64,000 bases of DNA from Acinetobacter wuhouensis. Its GTDB lineage: Bacteria; Pseudomonadota; Gammaproteobacteria; Pseudomonadales; Moraxellaceae. The position numbers and the translations under genes were made by a program. How positions within the stretch are numbered: the first letter of the stretch is position 1; each line of letters begins with the position of its first letter. The stretch covers positions 1,798,001 through 1,862,000 of the forward strand of contig NZ_CP031716.1 of NCBI RefSeq assembly GCF_001696605.3. Reading direction: 5' to 3'. Below the pieces are notes generated by a model. It was not told where the DNA came from. It ran no database searches and saw only the letters and a program-made list of their open reading frames with translations. Shown here one piece after another: positions 18,763 to 27,925 of the stretch.

Positions 18763-19623
18763 TTAACTCTTTTTAAAATAACCTGCTTCTTCAGATTTCG
18801 GATAGGTATTTAAAAGTTTGGTTTTATAGACATTCGCTGCTTGGGTGTTTTTATTGACATCTTTGGCAATGCTATAAAGCTGATATAAAGCGCGTGAAGC
18901 TTTGGAAGAGTTTGGGAACTTTGACGCAACTGTTTCATAATTTTTCTTTGCTTCATTATAGTTCGCAGGTTCAATCGCGAGATTGAATTCTGCTAACCAA
19001 AAATGCGCATTGCCTGTATAGATGCTGTTTGGGTAGTTTTTAATAAAATTTTGCATTGGTGCAATGGCTTGTTTAGCACCACCTTTTTTATACGCATCTA
19101 ATGCAATGGTATAAGCTGCTTTTTCAAGAGCGATTGGATCACTGGTATTGGTGTTGTTTTCGGCTGTAGCTGTCGTATTTTGCTTCTGTGTGGTTGTATT
19201 GTTGATAGGCTTTGCGGGTACGACAGCAGCTGTATTGTTATCTGCCGAGGTAGCATTTGCTGATGAGGTGTTTTCAGCTGGGGCTTCAGTTTGCTCTGTA
19301 TTTTCAGGTTCTAGTTTTTGGTTTAATAATTCAAGGCGTTGATCTAAGTCGGTGTAGCGATTAGTAAGTTCTTTTGTGAGTTGGTCTATTGCATGATCTT
19401 GCTCTTCGATCTTGCCACGCAATTCACGGATTTGATTTTCTAGTTGTTGGTTTTTTTGCATCAGATCCCAGTTCATATTACCCGCAATTGGTGAGGCTGA
19501 ATTTGTAATATTATTGGCTGATGTCGAGCTATCACTTAGACCACGAGATTCTATTGGAATTGCATATAAGGTTGCAGAGCTGAGTAGTGCAATAGAAAAT
19601 AGGGCATGCTTTTTTAGCATCAT
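18763..19623 (-). CDS. cpoB: Cell division coordinator CpoB (YbgF-like, Tol-Pal associated)
   Basis: I start at the second ATG of an MM pair (MLKKHALFSIALLSSATLYA), which gives a clean signal peptide; the longer frame to 19653 adds a hydrophilic leader. After it comes a trimerising coiled coil (about 48-105, LMQKNQQLENQIRELRGKIEEQD), a Thr/Ala/Asn-rich linker (about 105-160), and C-terminal TPR repeats (about 165-285, AYKKGGAKQAIAPMQNFIKNYPNS and GNAHFWLAEF). This is the YbgF/CpoB layout. The protein links PBP1b activity with Tol-driven envelope constriction. The tol-pal genes are not adjacent here, which is unusual compared with enterics. Confidence 0.82.
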   Translation of the reverse strand: MMLKKHALFSIALLSSATLYAIPIESRGLSDSSTSANNITNSASPIAGNMNWDLMQKNQQLENQIRELRGKIEEQDHAIDQLTKELTNRYTDLDQRLELLNQKLEPENTEQTEAPAENTSSANATSADNNTAAVVPAKPINNTTTQKQNTTATAENNTNTSDPIALEKAAYTIALDAYKKGGAKQAIAPMQNFIKNYPNSIYTGNAHFWLAEFNLAIEPANYNEAKKNYETVASKFPNSSKASRALYQLYSIAKDVNKNTQAANVYKTKLLNTYPKSEEAGYFKKS

Positions 19624-19906
19624 TTTAAATCCATTAAAGTCAAAATTTTTCAAATCGTAGAATTACGTATTGAAAATCAATAATTGCTCTCATTAAAAAC
19701 GGCTAGGGAATGAATTGCAAGACGCATTTACAATCTTGAGATAATTTTCATCCAATTATGAAGATTTCTGTAAATTATTTGCTGATAGCCAATTCATTTA
19801 TATCGTTATAATAGTTTGGAATTGTATGTTTAAAAGCCATTTATAAGTATTTTGATTGTGAAATAAGCAAACGAATGAATAACTTGTGAAAAAGACAATG
19901 TTTGGC

Positions 19907-19934
19907 TTGAAAGAAAATAAAAAATCTCTATACT
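19907..19934 (+). promoter_or_regulatory. Putative sigma-70 promoter of the SRP RNA
   Basis: CTTGAA (19907-19912) and TATACT (19929-19934) are 16 bases apart, and the -10 lies about 14 bases before the RNA's paired 5' end. The rest of the interval from 19624 shows nothing else I can name. Confidence 0.5.
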
Positions 19935-19947
19935 CTGTTCTTGCAAT

Positions 19948-20060
<113 letters not shown>

Positions 20061-20177
20061 AGTTTTAAAAATTACAATATAGTGTTATATTCTTTGTTTT
20101 ATTTCAATATTCTCTAATTCATTTCTATTTAAACGATCTCTAAAAATTTAATTTTAAATTATCCATCAAACTTTTGA

Positions 20178-20864
20178 TCATTCATCTATCTTCTTCGAAA
20201 TTGCTTTCATGATCGCATCCATTTCAAAACCACGATATTGTAAAAAGCGAATCTGTTTGGCTTTGATTTTGGGATCTTTGCTGACGTCAGTACCATATTT
20301 TTTAACTTTGAGTTGGTAGGCCTGCTCATACCAATCGATTTCTGCAATATCTTCACGTACAAGTTCTTTATCTAAATGTTTGGCACGCAGTGCCAGTTTG
20401 ATCCGATTTGGTCCTTTGCCTTTACGCACTTGGCTTCGTACGGTCATTTCAGCGACACGTTGGTCGCTTTGGTAATGATTTGCAGAAAGTTCTTCAACTA
20501 AAGTCAGGACTTCATCGCGATCTTGCGCCCAAGTCGCTAATTTCTCGATTAAATCTGCTTTTGAGTATTCTTTACGTGCAAGTACTGCAAATGCATAAGA
20601 ACGTAAGCGCGTACCTGTCAGCCCTTTAGGTTTAGGCGCAAGATCTTGTTCAGCATTAAATGCATTTTCATCTTGAGCATTAAAATCATTTTCAAAGCGT
20701 TGTTCTATATTTAGTTGAGCGCTTTGTTCTGCACCGTTTTCTATGTTGTGATTAAGTTTTGGATTCACGTATTTAGAATGACGATCTGATTCAGTAGAGG
20801 ATTCGCCAAATTGCTGTTTTAATTTTTCATAATCTAACATTTTGGGAAATTTAGCTTGGCTCAT
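20178..20864 (-). CDS. recX: Regulatory protein RecX
   Basis: The start is taken at the ATG 20862-20864; a GTG two codons earlier is possible. The C-terminal 150 residues (about 80-228) are RecX-like three-helix repeats: LRSYAFAVLARKEYSKADLIEKL, VAEMTVRSQVRKGKGPNRIKLALRAK and the final QIRFLQYRGFEMDAIMKAI. RecX binds RecA filaments and limits their growth. The first 80 residues are an acidic, Asn/Gln-rich extension not found in E. coli RecX. It is encoded on the same strand as recA but two genes and a terminator away, so expression is probably separate. Confidence 0.88.
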   Translation of the reverse strand: MSQAKFPKMLDYEKLKQQFGESSTESDRHSKYVNPKLNHNIENGAEQSAQLNIEQRFENDFNAQDENAFNAEQDLAPKPKGLTGTRLRSYAFAVLARKEYSKADLIEKLATWAQDRDEVLTLVEELSANHYQSDQRVAEMTVRSQVRKGKGPNRIKLALRAKHLDKELVREDIAEIDWYEQAYQLKVKKYGTDVSKDPKIKAKQIRFLQYRGFEMDAIMKAISKKIDE

Positions 20865-20961
20865 AATCACTTAACATGGTGCATGGATTGGTAAAGTAGT
20901 TTTTTAGTTTAGCCTGAATCTATCTATTTAACAGTGTAAATGCTGTACGGATGAGCATTAT

Positions 20962-22422
20962 TTATTGGATTGGTTTGCCAATACTATCGGTTGCAATATT
21001 TTCAATGACTTGAATGGTTTTAGGTCTTAAATATCGCGGTGCATGATCACTGATCCAATCATGTAATTCTGCAATTTCTATTGGTGATTTACAGATAATA
21101 TTGACAGCCAAACATTGCCCAAGTTCGTGATCAGAAATAGCATAAGCTTGGGCATATTGAATGGCTGAATGTTGATAGAGAATATTTTCTAAATCAATCG
21201 GGTAAACATTAATTCCACCACAAATCAGCATGTCATCTTGACGACCTTTTAAATAGAAATAACCGTGCTGATCGTACATGGCTAAATCACCACAATGCAT
21301 CCATCGATTAGGTTGAATTGACCATGCGCATTTTGTCCAAAGCGTTCCAATTTGCTCAGGTGCTAAAATATTTCCATCATGATCCGTAATTTTGACTTTG
21401 ACACCTTTGATGGCTTTGCCGATACTGTCGGGATGACTTTTTAGATCATCAGGTGTTGCGAAAAGATTAATCCCAGTTTCTGAACTGCCGTAGAGATTAA
21501 ATAGCTGAATATTAGAATATTCTTTCACGAGTTGTAGGATGAGATGACGACTCAATGGCGCACTGCCTGAAATGATATATTTGACAGGTTTTAAATGTGC
21601 ATTAGACGCCAGTAGGCGATATAAAATCGTGGGAACTAAATTCAAACTGTCGATTTGATGTTGTTCAATCAGTTGGCTTGCCGTTTTAGCATTGAAACGT
21701 TGCTGTAAAATGACCGTTTTATTAAAGCTGAAAGCCATTAAGCTTGCGGTCAAACCTGCTGCATGGCAAATCGGTGTCATAACAAATATTTTCTGAATTT
21801 TAAGAAACTTTAATTTTCTCAAGAGTAAGTCTAATAAAGGCAAACTTTGTAATGGATTGGACTTGCGGGTAGCAACTTTAGGCACGCCTGTAGAGCCTGA
21901 AGAGCAGACACTTATTTTTGCAAAATAGCGGCTTTTAATCTTGCTGATGGATGTGTCAATATTTTCAAGTTTTGAGGGGATGGTAGTATAGAGTTGCACA
22001 TTGAGTCGGTCTATATCTTCCTTATTTCCGATCAAATACAGTTGTTTCTGTTCAATCAGTGTTTGCAGTTTATCTGCAACTAAATTTGGATTGAGAATAA
22101 TAATGTCTTTACCTAAGCGACTGAGTGCAAATAAAGACGCAAGTCCATCTAAGTCTTGCTGTAGCAATAGTCCAATTTGTTGTGGGAGCAATTGACTATT
22201 TTCTGGTGAATTCCAGAGATGAATCAGTTGATCGGTTCTTTGTTTGAGTGCGCTATAAGGAATGCTTTGATCATCAATAATAAAAGCAATCTTATCTTTC
22301 TGAATCCGTGTCAATGCATCTAAAAGGCTATATAAATTAATACCATGCTTGATACAACTCAGACATAGACTGAGCAGCCATTTAATCCAGAATATCCATT
22401 TCATTGACATCAAGCTTTGCAT
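20962..22422 (-). CDS. AMP-dependent acyl-CoA synthetase/ligase (ANL superfamily)
   Basis: A 486-residue adenylate-forming enzyme. A hydrophobic N-terminus (MKWIFWIKWLLSLCLSC) may associate with the membrane. Core motifs: A3 SSGSTGVPKVATRK (about 174-187), A5 LYGSSETG (about 313-320), A7 HCGDLAMYD, A8 YLKGRQDDMLICGGINVYP, and the catalytic Lys of A10 in IGKPIQ at the very C-terminus, which ends abruptly two or three residues past that Lys. Such enzymes activate a carboxylate, usually a fatty acid, as acyl-AMP and then the thioester. The start overlaps the stop of the upstream reductase gene by one base (TAATG), so the two are coupled. The exact substrate is unknown. Confidence 0.85.
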   Translation of the reverse strand: MQSLMSMKWIFWIKWLLSLCLSCIKHGINLYSLLDALTRIQKDKIAFIIDDQSIPYSALKQRTDQLIHLWNSPENSQLLPQQIGLLLQQDLDGLASLFALSRLGKDIIILNPNLVADKLQTLIEQKQLYLIGNKEDIDRLNVQLYTTIPSKLENIDTSISKIKSRYFAKISVCSSGSTGVPKVATRKSNPLQSLPLLDLLLRKLKFLKIQKIFVMTPICHAAGLTASLMAFSFNKTVILQQRFNAKTASQLIEQHQIDSLNLVPTILYRLLASNAHLKPVKYIISGSAPLSRHLILQLVKEYSNIQLFNLYGSSETGINLFATPDDLKSHPDSIGKAIKGVKVKITDHDGNILAPEQIGTLWTKCAWSIQPNRWMHCGDLAMYDQHGYFYLKGRQDDMLICGGINVYPIDLENILYQHSAIQYAQAYAISDHELGQCLAVNIICKSPIEIAELHDWISDHAPRYLRPKTIQVIENIATDSIGKPIQ

Positions 22423-23276
22423 TAGTTTTGCTTCCGTTTAAGCCAATGTAGGTAAAAATAATAAATTGGCGTAGCAAAGATTTTACTCAACACACTTGCA
22501 AAGGGAAGCCACCACGGTTGCCATTGTCTTTGATGATGTATCGCACCTGAAAGCACCGCTTGTGCTGCGTGTTGAACCTGCATTGCAGGCATTTGTTGAT
22601 ATTGCTTGGTTGGTTCGATCATACGTGTTCTGACGAGTGGTAAATAAATCAAACTGGCGTTTACACCATAAACTGCAAGCTCTGGTTGAATGGATAAAAT
22701 CCATTGTTGCATGGCTGTTTTAGACGCTTGGTAATTTGACCATAGTGGTGGGGCAAATAACTTGGCATTGATGGTGGATACAATCACGACTTTGCCTTGC
22801 GCTTTTTTAAGGTCAGGCAGTAATAGGCGTGTTAGCTGAGCAGGGTTGATGTAGTTGATATGAATGGTTCGATCAATGTCTTGTGGGCGATCTAAGCTCT
22901 CCCAGACAGAGCGTTGAATTGATTTACCAGCATTATGAATTAGAATATCGACATGAATATTTTTGGCTTTTAAGTGTTGAAAAATGTCTTCAGCAGCAGT
23001 GGGTTGGTATAGGTCAGCGCTGATAATTTCAATCTGACATTGACCTTGTTGTGTGAGTTGTTTTTGTAAAGCGGTCAGTTTATCGGTACTTCGTGCGACT
23101 AGAACTAATCGACATTGAATCGGTGCTAAAAGCGTGGCACATGCTTCACCGATGCCATAACTTGCACCCGTAATCAGAATGGTTTTATTTTCAAAATGCT
23201 GTTTTAAGGTTGCTGCTGAAAGTGATGGTGCTTGAAAGAACAGCGATTCACAGAGTTGTTTAAGTATTTCTTGCAT
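22422..23276 (-). CDS. Short-chain dehydrogenase, Acr1-like
   Basis: A 284-residue SDR. The nucleotide motif TGASYGIGEA (about 36-45) is followed by LVLVARSTDKL, IHNAGKSIQRSVWESLDRP, and the active-site YQASK with LPLVRTRMIEPTKQY after it. The segments HNAGKSIQRSVWES and PLVRTRMIEPTK resemble the Acinetobacter fatty acyl-CoA reductase Acr1 as I remember it, which supports action on an acyl thioester or fatty aldehyde. The residue normally serving as catalytic Ser is not in the usual register (VSTINAK, one residue too far from Tyr). The C-terminus has a hydrophobic segment. It is coupled to the downstream acyl-CoA ligase. Confidence 0.85.
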   Translation of the reverse strand: MQEILKQLCESLFFQAPSLSAATLKQHFENKTILITGASYGIGEACATLLAPIQCRLVLVARSTDKLTALQKQLTQQGQCQIEIISADLYQPTAAEDIFQHLKAKNIHVDILIHNAGKSIQRSVWESLDRPQDIDRTIHINYINPAQLTRLLLPDLKKAQGKVVIVSTINAKLFAPPLWSNYQASKTAMQQWILSIQPELAVYGVNASLIYLPLVRTRMIEPTKQYQQMPAMQVQHAAQAVLSGAIHHQRQWQPWWLPFASVLSKIFATPIYYFYLHWLKRKQN

Positions 23277-23441
23277 AATAATTCAATTCAAAATGATTCG
23301 GTTGTTGTTATTCAAATTTTGTAAATATGCGGTCTGATTTCAAAGCATAAGTATTTATCATATTTATTCAAGCCCAGTTATACAATAAAAGTAAAATATA
23401 AAATAAGAGAAAAGCATGATAAAGGAAAAACAAAGCAAGAA

Positions 23442-23463
23442 AAAACGCCCCGAAAGGCGTTTT
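23442..23463 (-). terminator. recA terminator
   Basis: AAAACGCC and GGCGTTTT pair around CCGAAA; on the minus strand the arm runs into TTTTTTCTTG. It lies 38 bases past the recA stop and separates recA from the ligase/reductase/recX genes. Confidence 0.85.
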
Positions 23464-23500
23464 ATGGAACTCTAATTTTTTAGACGATCAATTTATAAAA

Positions 23501-24541
23501 TTAAACATCTAAGAATTCAGGTTCTTCTTCATCTTTTTCTTCAGTCACAACAGCAGTTGTTAATAGTTTTTCACGAATCATGCGGTCAAGATCATTCGCC
23601 AATTGAGGATTTTCCTCTAAGTGACGAATCACATTGTTTTTACCTTGACCAATTTTATCGCCATTATAAGAATACCAAGCACCTGCTTTGTGAACTAATT
23701 CTTGTGCAACAGCAAGATCAACCAACTCACCAAGATGGTTAACACCTTTACCATACATGATTTGGAACAAAGCTTCTTTAAATGGAGGTGCCATTTTGTT
23801 CTTCACAACTTTGACACGTGTTTCAGAACCGACGATCTCATCGCCTTCTTTCACTTGACCAATACGGCGAATATCAAGACGTACAGACGCGTAGAACTTC
23901 AATGCGTTACCACCAGTTGTGGTTTCTGGGCTACCAAACATCACACCAATCTTCATACGGATTTGGTTAATGAAGATCACCATACAGTTTGAACGCTTTG
24001 CATTACCTGTGATTTTACGCAATGCTTGGCTCATCAAACGTGCTTGTAAGCCCATGTGCGAGTCGCCCATTTCACCTTCAATTTCGGCTTTTGGCGTTAA
24101 TGCTGCAACTGAGTCGACAACGATCATGTCAATGGCACCTGAACGAACAAGCATGTCAGCGATTTCAAGCGCTTGCTCACCATGGTCAGGCTGTGATACC
24201 AAAAGATTGTCAATATCTACACCCAATTTACGTGCATATTGTGGATCTAAAGCATGTTCAGCATCGATAAAGGCACAAGTTCCACCTGCTTTTTGGCATT
24301 GCGCAATGGCTTGTAAAGTCATTGTGGTTTTACCAGAAGATTCAGGGCCGTAAATTTCAACGATACGACCTTTCGGTAAACCGCCAATACCAAGTGCGAT
24401 ATCCAGTGTTAAAGAACCTGTAGATACAGCTTCTACCGCTTGAACAGTGTTGTCACCCAAACGCATGACTGTATTTTTACCAAATTGTTTTTCAATTTGG
24501 CTTAGGGCAGCATTGAGTGCCTTGCTTTTGTTATCATCCAT
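23501..24541 (-). CDS. recA: Recombinase RecA
   Basis: A 346-residue recombinase starting at ATG 24539-24541 ([21 protein letters not shown]); the longer frame's extra ten residues are not conserved. Walker [10 protein letters not shown], Walker [11 protein letters not shown], the DNA-binding loops L1 ([21 protein letters not shown]) and L2 ([28 protein letters not shown]), and an acidic tail [13 protein letters not shown] are all present. I could find neither an enteric CTG-N10-CAG SOS box nor a UmuDAb-type inverted repeat in the upstream 180 bases. Confidence 0.97.
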   Translation of the reverse strand: MDDNKSKALNAALSQIEKQFGKNTVMRLGDNTVQAVEAVSTGSLTLDIALGIGGLPKGRIVEIYGPESSGKTTMTLQAIAQCQKAGGTCAFIDAEHALDPQYARKLGVDIDNLLVSQPDHGEQALEIADMLVRSGAIDMIVVDSVAALTPKAEIEGEMGDSHMGLQARLMSQALRKITGNAKRSNCMVIFINQIRMKIGVMFGSPETTTGGNALKFYASVRLDIRRIGQVKEGDEIVGSETRVKVVKNKMAPPFKEALFQIMYGKGVNHLGELVDLAVAQELVHKAGAWYSYNGDKIGQGKNNVIRHLEENPQLANDLDRMIREKLLTTAVVTEEKDEEEPEFLDV

Positions 24542-24728
24542 CTCGTAAACCTCAAAAACGATGTGCTTCACTTATCTTTTCAGTGACTAATATCTTAAGT
24601 GGATGTGATTAAATTAGATCTTTCGTCCACGGCAGTTATAGTGACAGAAAATAAAAAACGGTTCTATATTAAAAGAAGTTAAAAAAACATTTGTACGACA
24701 TAATGTGTCGCGCTTAACCTAAACCAAT

Positions 24729-25169
24729 TTAGTCATCATCATAAGACCAAGATTGGTCAAATTGTTGATCATTTTCTTGTTTAAATTTACTGATATCTCG
24801 TCGATCTTTTTTACTTGGTCGATGATCAGGTCGGGCAAGATTATGCAATTTTCTTTGGGTAGAAATCAACTCTCGACGTGCAACACTGACTTCGGTTTCT
24901 TCATAAAGTTGCTGCGCAATGGGTGCACCACCACGAACTGCTGAAAGTGCCTTGATCACCACGGTTTTACGATCAAAACCTTGCTGAATGGTCAGTTCCA
25001 TTCCCACTCTAATTTCTCTAGAAACTTTAACACGTTCGTTATTGTGATGAACCTTACCGCCTTCAATTGCAGCTTTGGCAATCGAACGGGTTTTAAAAAA
25101 GCGTGCAGCCCAAAGCCATTTGTCCACACGCATTGATTCAACTTCTTGCTTCTCAGGCTGTTTTGACAT
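24729..25169 (-). CDS. hslR: Heat shock protein 15 (S4-domain RNA-binding protein)
   Basis: A roughly 146-residue basic protein. The S4 domain is clear: MRVDKWLWAARFFKTRSIAKAAIEGGKVHHNNERVK (about 13-48), then VKVSREIRVGMELTI. The C-terminus is rich in Lys/Arg with an acidic end. In E. coli this protein recognises stalled 50S subunits carrying nascent chains. I prefer ATG 25169 because AAGGA lies 5 bases ahead; ATG 25175 would sit on top of that site. It overlaps the end of yrfG by 17 bases, and the yrfG-hslR pairing is also found in enterics. Confidence 0.9.
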   Translation of the reverse strand: MSKQPEKQEVESMRVDKWLWAARFFKTRSIAKAAIEGGKVHHNNERVKVSREIRVGMELTIQQGFDRKTVVIKALSAVRGGAPIAQQLYEETEVSVARRELISTQRKLHNLARPDHRPSKKDRRDISKFKQENDQQFDQSWSYDDD

Positions 25170-25839
25170 CGACATCCTTATTTTGAATTTTCTCTAATAA
25201 TGGTAAAAGTTCAGTTAACTGATTGATTGCAGGGTATTCTAACTCTAAAGCATGACGTGCAGCGCGTCCACTTGATGGTTGGGTAATGGTGACTAAATGT
25301 TGAATCCCAAACTTTTCAGCACCTTTGAGTACTGGAGCAGTGTCATCCACCAAACAGGCATACTGTGGATCAAAAGGGTGTTTCTCTTGTAGAATTTGCC
25401 AAAACTCAACGAATTCTTTGGAATATCCAATCTCTTCACTACTGATCATCACTTCAAAATAAGGGCTGAGATCAATATTTTCAAGTTTAAGTTTTAAACC
25501 TGCTTGATCTGCATTGGTCAGTAACCAGCAACGGTAACCTTGTGTTTTTAATTCTTTGAGTAGTTCAAAACATCCGATTCTCGGTGCAATTTTATCTTGA
25601 TAATCGTATTGCAGTTTTAAAACATCGACACCGACTTTTTCGGTCCAGTATTTTGATGAATACCAGCACAGGGTGTGATTGTGTTGTTGATAGAATGCTT
25701 TTAAGGTTGCCTGACTTTGTTCGAGTGAACAATGGTGTGTTTCTGCATGGCGTTCAGGTAGTTTGGTGTTCCAAATCAGATCATCAAAAGCTAAATCAAG
25801 CAGTGTGCCGTCCATGTCAAACATCACAATAGGTTTCAT
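25153..25839 (-). CDS. yrfG: HAD-family nucleotidase YrfG (GMP/IMP nucleotidase-like)
   Basis: A roughly 228-residue HAD phosphatase. Motif I FDMDGTLLDLAFDD, motif II WLLTNAD, motif III Lys in GYSKEF, and motif IV LVDDTAPVL are intact. NHTLCWYSSKYWTEKVG in the cap matches the YrfG-specific HTLNWYCLDYWSEQLG that I recall from E. coli, and the neighbour hslR is the same, so orthology is likely. E. coli YrfG dephosphorylates GMP and IMP. The start is the ATG at 25839; a TTG three codons earlier is possible. Confidence 0.85.
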   Translation of the reverse strand: MKPIVMFDMDGTLLDLAFDDLIWNTKLPERHAETHHCSLEQSQATLKAFYQQHNHTLCWYSSKYWTEKVGVDVLKLQYDYQDKIAPRIGCFELLKELKTQGYRCWLLTNADQAGLKLKLENIDLSPYFEVMISSEEIGYSKEFVEFWQILQEKHPFDPQYACLVDDTAPVLKGAEKFGIQHLVTITQPSSGRAARHALELEYPAINQLTELLPLLEKIQNKDVDVKTA

Positions 25840-26033
25840 ATTATTCAACTTTCAAGTGCGTTTAAATCAAGGCTTAGTATAGTGAATTGCTCAGGTATTG
25901 GGTAGTTTTATGCTGACCCTAAGATCATACTCATACTTTTGCATTAACATATTGTAAATATTCAAATTCATGCATTTAACATAAAAAAGTGCTAGGCTTG
26001 AGGACATATCAGACTTCATTTAGGTCAGACCTG

Positions 26034-26885
26034 ATGTTTATTACTACACAAGCGCCACAAGATGAACAAATTTTAAAATTGGTGCCGATTTTGGCACATG
26101 CAAGTCAAATCCTACTTGAAGAATACCAAAATTATTGCGATGGAAATGCCTTTAAAATTGATGAAAAAGATGACCATTCTCCAGTGACGCAAGCTGATCT
26201 GCGTGTCAATAATTACTTGCTCAAACAACTGGCTGAAATTACCCCGAACATTCCTGTACTATCTGAAGAAAGCGATAATTCAAAACGTGATGAATGGCAA
26301 AGCTGTTGGATGCTAGATCCATTGGATGGCACAAAAGAGTTTATTCATGAGCGTGATGAATTCACCATTAACTTGAGTTTGATTCAAGAACATCAAACTG
26401 TCTTTTCAATCATTGCAGTACCGACAGAACAAGTCATGTATGTGGGTTATTTAACAGAACTTCCATATAAGTATTCATTCACTCAAAAGACTTGGGAACG
26501 CTATTGTAAGTTTAAAGATGTAGAACAAGATGCGATTCAAGTTGGTTTAAGTCACAGCAGTAAAAATCCAAAATATCAACAATATATTGATTTTATTGAG
26601 CAAGAAATTCCTGTGATTCGTCGCGAAGCGGGCAGTGCATATAAGTTTTGTATGATGCTTGAGGGTGAAATTGATATTTACCCACGTTTTCATCCAACTT
26701 CAGAATGGGATACCAGTGCAGGGCAAGGGCTATTGGAAAGTATCGGTGGTGGTTTGCTGAGTTTAGGTGCTGTTCCATTCACCTATAATCAGCGAGATAC
26801 TTTGTTAAATGAAGGCTTTATTGCCTATAGAAATCAAGAGAATAAGCAAATTGCTTTAGAAGCCTTATCTAATGTTAGCCTTTAG
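26034..26885 (+). CDS. cysQ: 3'(2'),5'-bisphosphate nucleotidase CysQ
   Basis: A Li-sensitive, Mg-dependent phosphatase of the inositol monophosphatase superfamily that removes PAP formed in sulfate assimilation. I start at ATG 26034 (MFITTQAPQDEQILKLVPIL); the longer frame begins with GTG and adds 15 unlikely residues. Motifs: SPVTQADLRVN, the metal-binding Glu in PVLSEES, MLDPLDGTKEF (DPxDGT), and the C-terminal EWDTSAGQGLLES. The length of 283 residues is slightly above the E. coli protein. It is apparently alone, with histidine phosphatase following after about 100 bases. Confidence 0.92.
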   Translation: MFITTQAPQDEQILKLVPILAHASQILLEEYQNYCDGNAFKIDEKDDHSPVTQADLRVNNYLLKQLAEITPNIPVLSEESDNSKRDEWQSCWMLDPLDGTKEFIHERDEFTINLSLIQEHQTVFSIIAVPTEQVMYVGYLTELPYKYSFTQKTWERYCKFKDVEQDAIQVGLSHSSKNPKYQQYIDFIEQEIPVIRREAGSAYKFCMMLEGEIDIYPRFHPTSEWDTSAGQGLLESIGGGLLSLGAVPFTYNQRDTLLNEGFIAYRNQENKQIALEALSNVSL

Positions 26886-26991
26886 TGCGATAAGCATATC
26901 AATTTTATAGCAATTGGAATTATTTTAGATTAGATTGAGGCTTTTGCTTCTTATGATATAGTGAAGCGAGTCACAAAGAGTTCTGGTTGAT

Positions 26992-27729
26992 ATGGCTTTA
27001 GATTTGTTGCCAAAAAGCATGCTGAAAGCAATCGATTTATTGCCTGATGCAAAAACACCTGTCACATTATTTACTCGTCATTCGATTCGTGAAATGGTGA
27101 GTGGGCAGGGCTTGGCTGGCTATGATTTGCAACTGACGACGCAAGGTCGTGATTTGGCTCAAGCTTGGGGCTCTTATCTAATTGATAATACAGACCGTGT
27201 GATTCAGCACTGCATTTCTAGCCCGATTCAACGTTGCGTCGATACCGCTGCGTTGATGATTCAAGGTGCGGATTACATCTCACCTGAAAATAATACCCAT
27301 CATATTGAAATTGTGGAAAAAGGGCTTTTGGTTGAACCAGGCAGTTTTGTTCTCGATATTAAGCAGGCAGCCCCTTATTTTCGTAAACAAGGTGCATTGG
27401 GCTTTATCAATAGTTTTGTGAATAATGCTTTGCCTGGAATGAAGCACCCAATTAATGGTGTGGTTGATGTGTTGGAATTGATCTATGACACACATCCAAC
27501 CAATATTAATGGAATCAGCTTAGCTGTCAGTCATGACACAATTCTTGCGGCAATTATTGCGGTGATTTCAAAGCGTACCCATATTGATCAAACAGATTGG
27601 CCTGAAATGATGGAAGGCTTGTTTGTATGGTTTGAGGGCGACAGTTTTGAAGATAGCCAGTTAAAATGGATTTGGCGTGGTCAGTTAGGACATTTATCAA
27701 TTCGTGAATTTCAGTTGTCAGAACGATAA
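26992..27729 (+). CDS. Histidine phosphatase family protein
   Basis: A 245-residue cytosolic protein of the phosphoglycerate-mutase/acid-phosphatase branch. The catalytic motif reads FTRHSIREM (RHS where RHG is usual), with supporting Arg in SSPIQRCVDTAALMI and the second catalytic His in LAVSHDTILAAIIAVI. The middle part (IEIVEKGLLVEPGSFV) is the cap. Substrate unknown; it is not a PGM because the region after RH lacks the usual sequence. It is followed by about 200 bases with no gene before a convergent phosphatase gene. Confidence 0.8.
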   Translation: MALDLLPKSMLKAIDLLPDAKTPVTLFTRHSIREMVSGQGLAGYDLQLTTQGRDLAQAWGSYLIDNTDRVIQHCISSPIQRCVDTAALMIQGADYISPENNTHHIEIVEKGLLVEPGSFVLDIKQAAPYFRKQGALGFINSFVNNALPGMKHPINGVVDVLELIYDTHPTNINGISLAVSHDTILAAIIAVISKRTHIDQTDWPEMMEGLFVWFEGDSFEDSQLKWIWRGQLGHLSIREFQLSER

Positions 27730-27925
27730 TTTGTGATATTCATACAAGTTTTTTCAATTTAAAAACTTTCACTTCCTTGTGAGGTTACATTCCTCATCCC
27801 TGAGTCCTGTATGGGGCAAGAGAAGAAACTCTCAGATGTTTTTAAATCTCAAATTTGAAGGTTTTTTGACTTAGACAAGAGAGTTGTTAAGCATTTAAAA
27901 TAGTTCTTTTTCTCAGTGATTTAAC

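Noticed and set aside
24542..24728. SOS operator in front of recA.
   Set aside because: No CTG-N10-CAG and no UmuDAb-type inverted repeat could be found; I do not claim damage control from the sequence.
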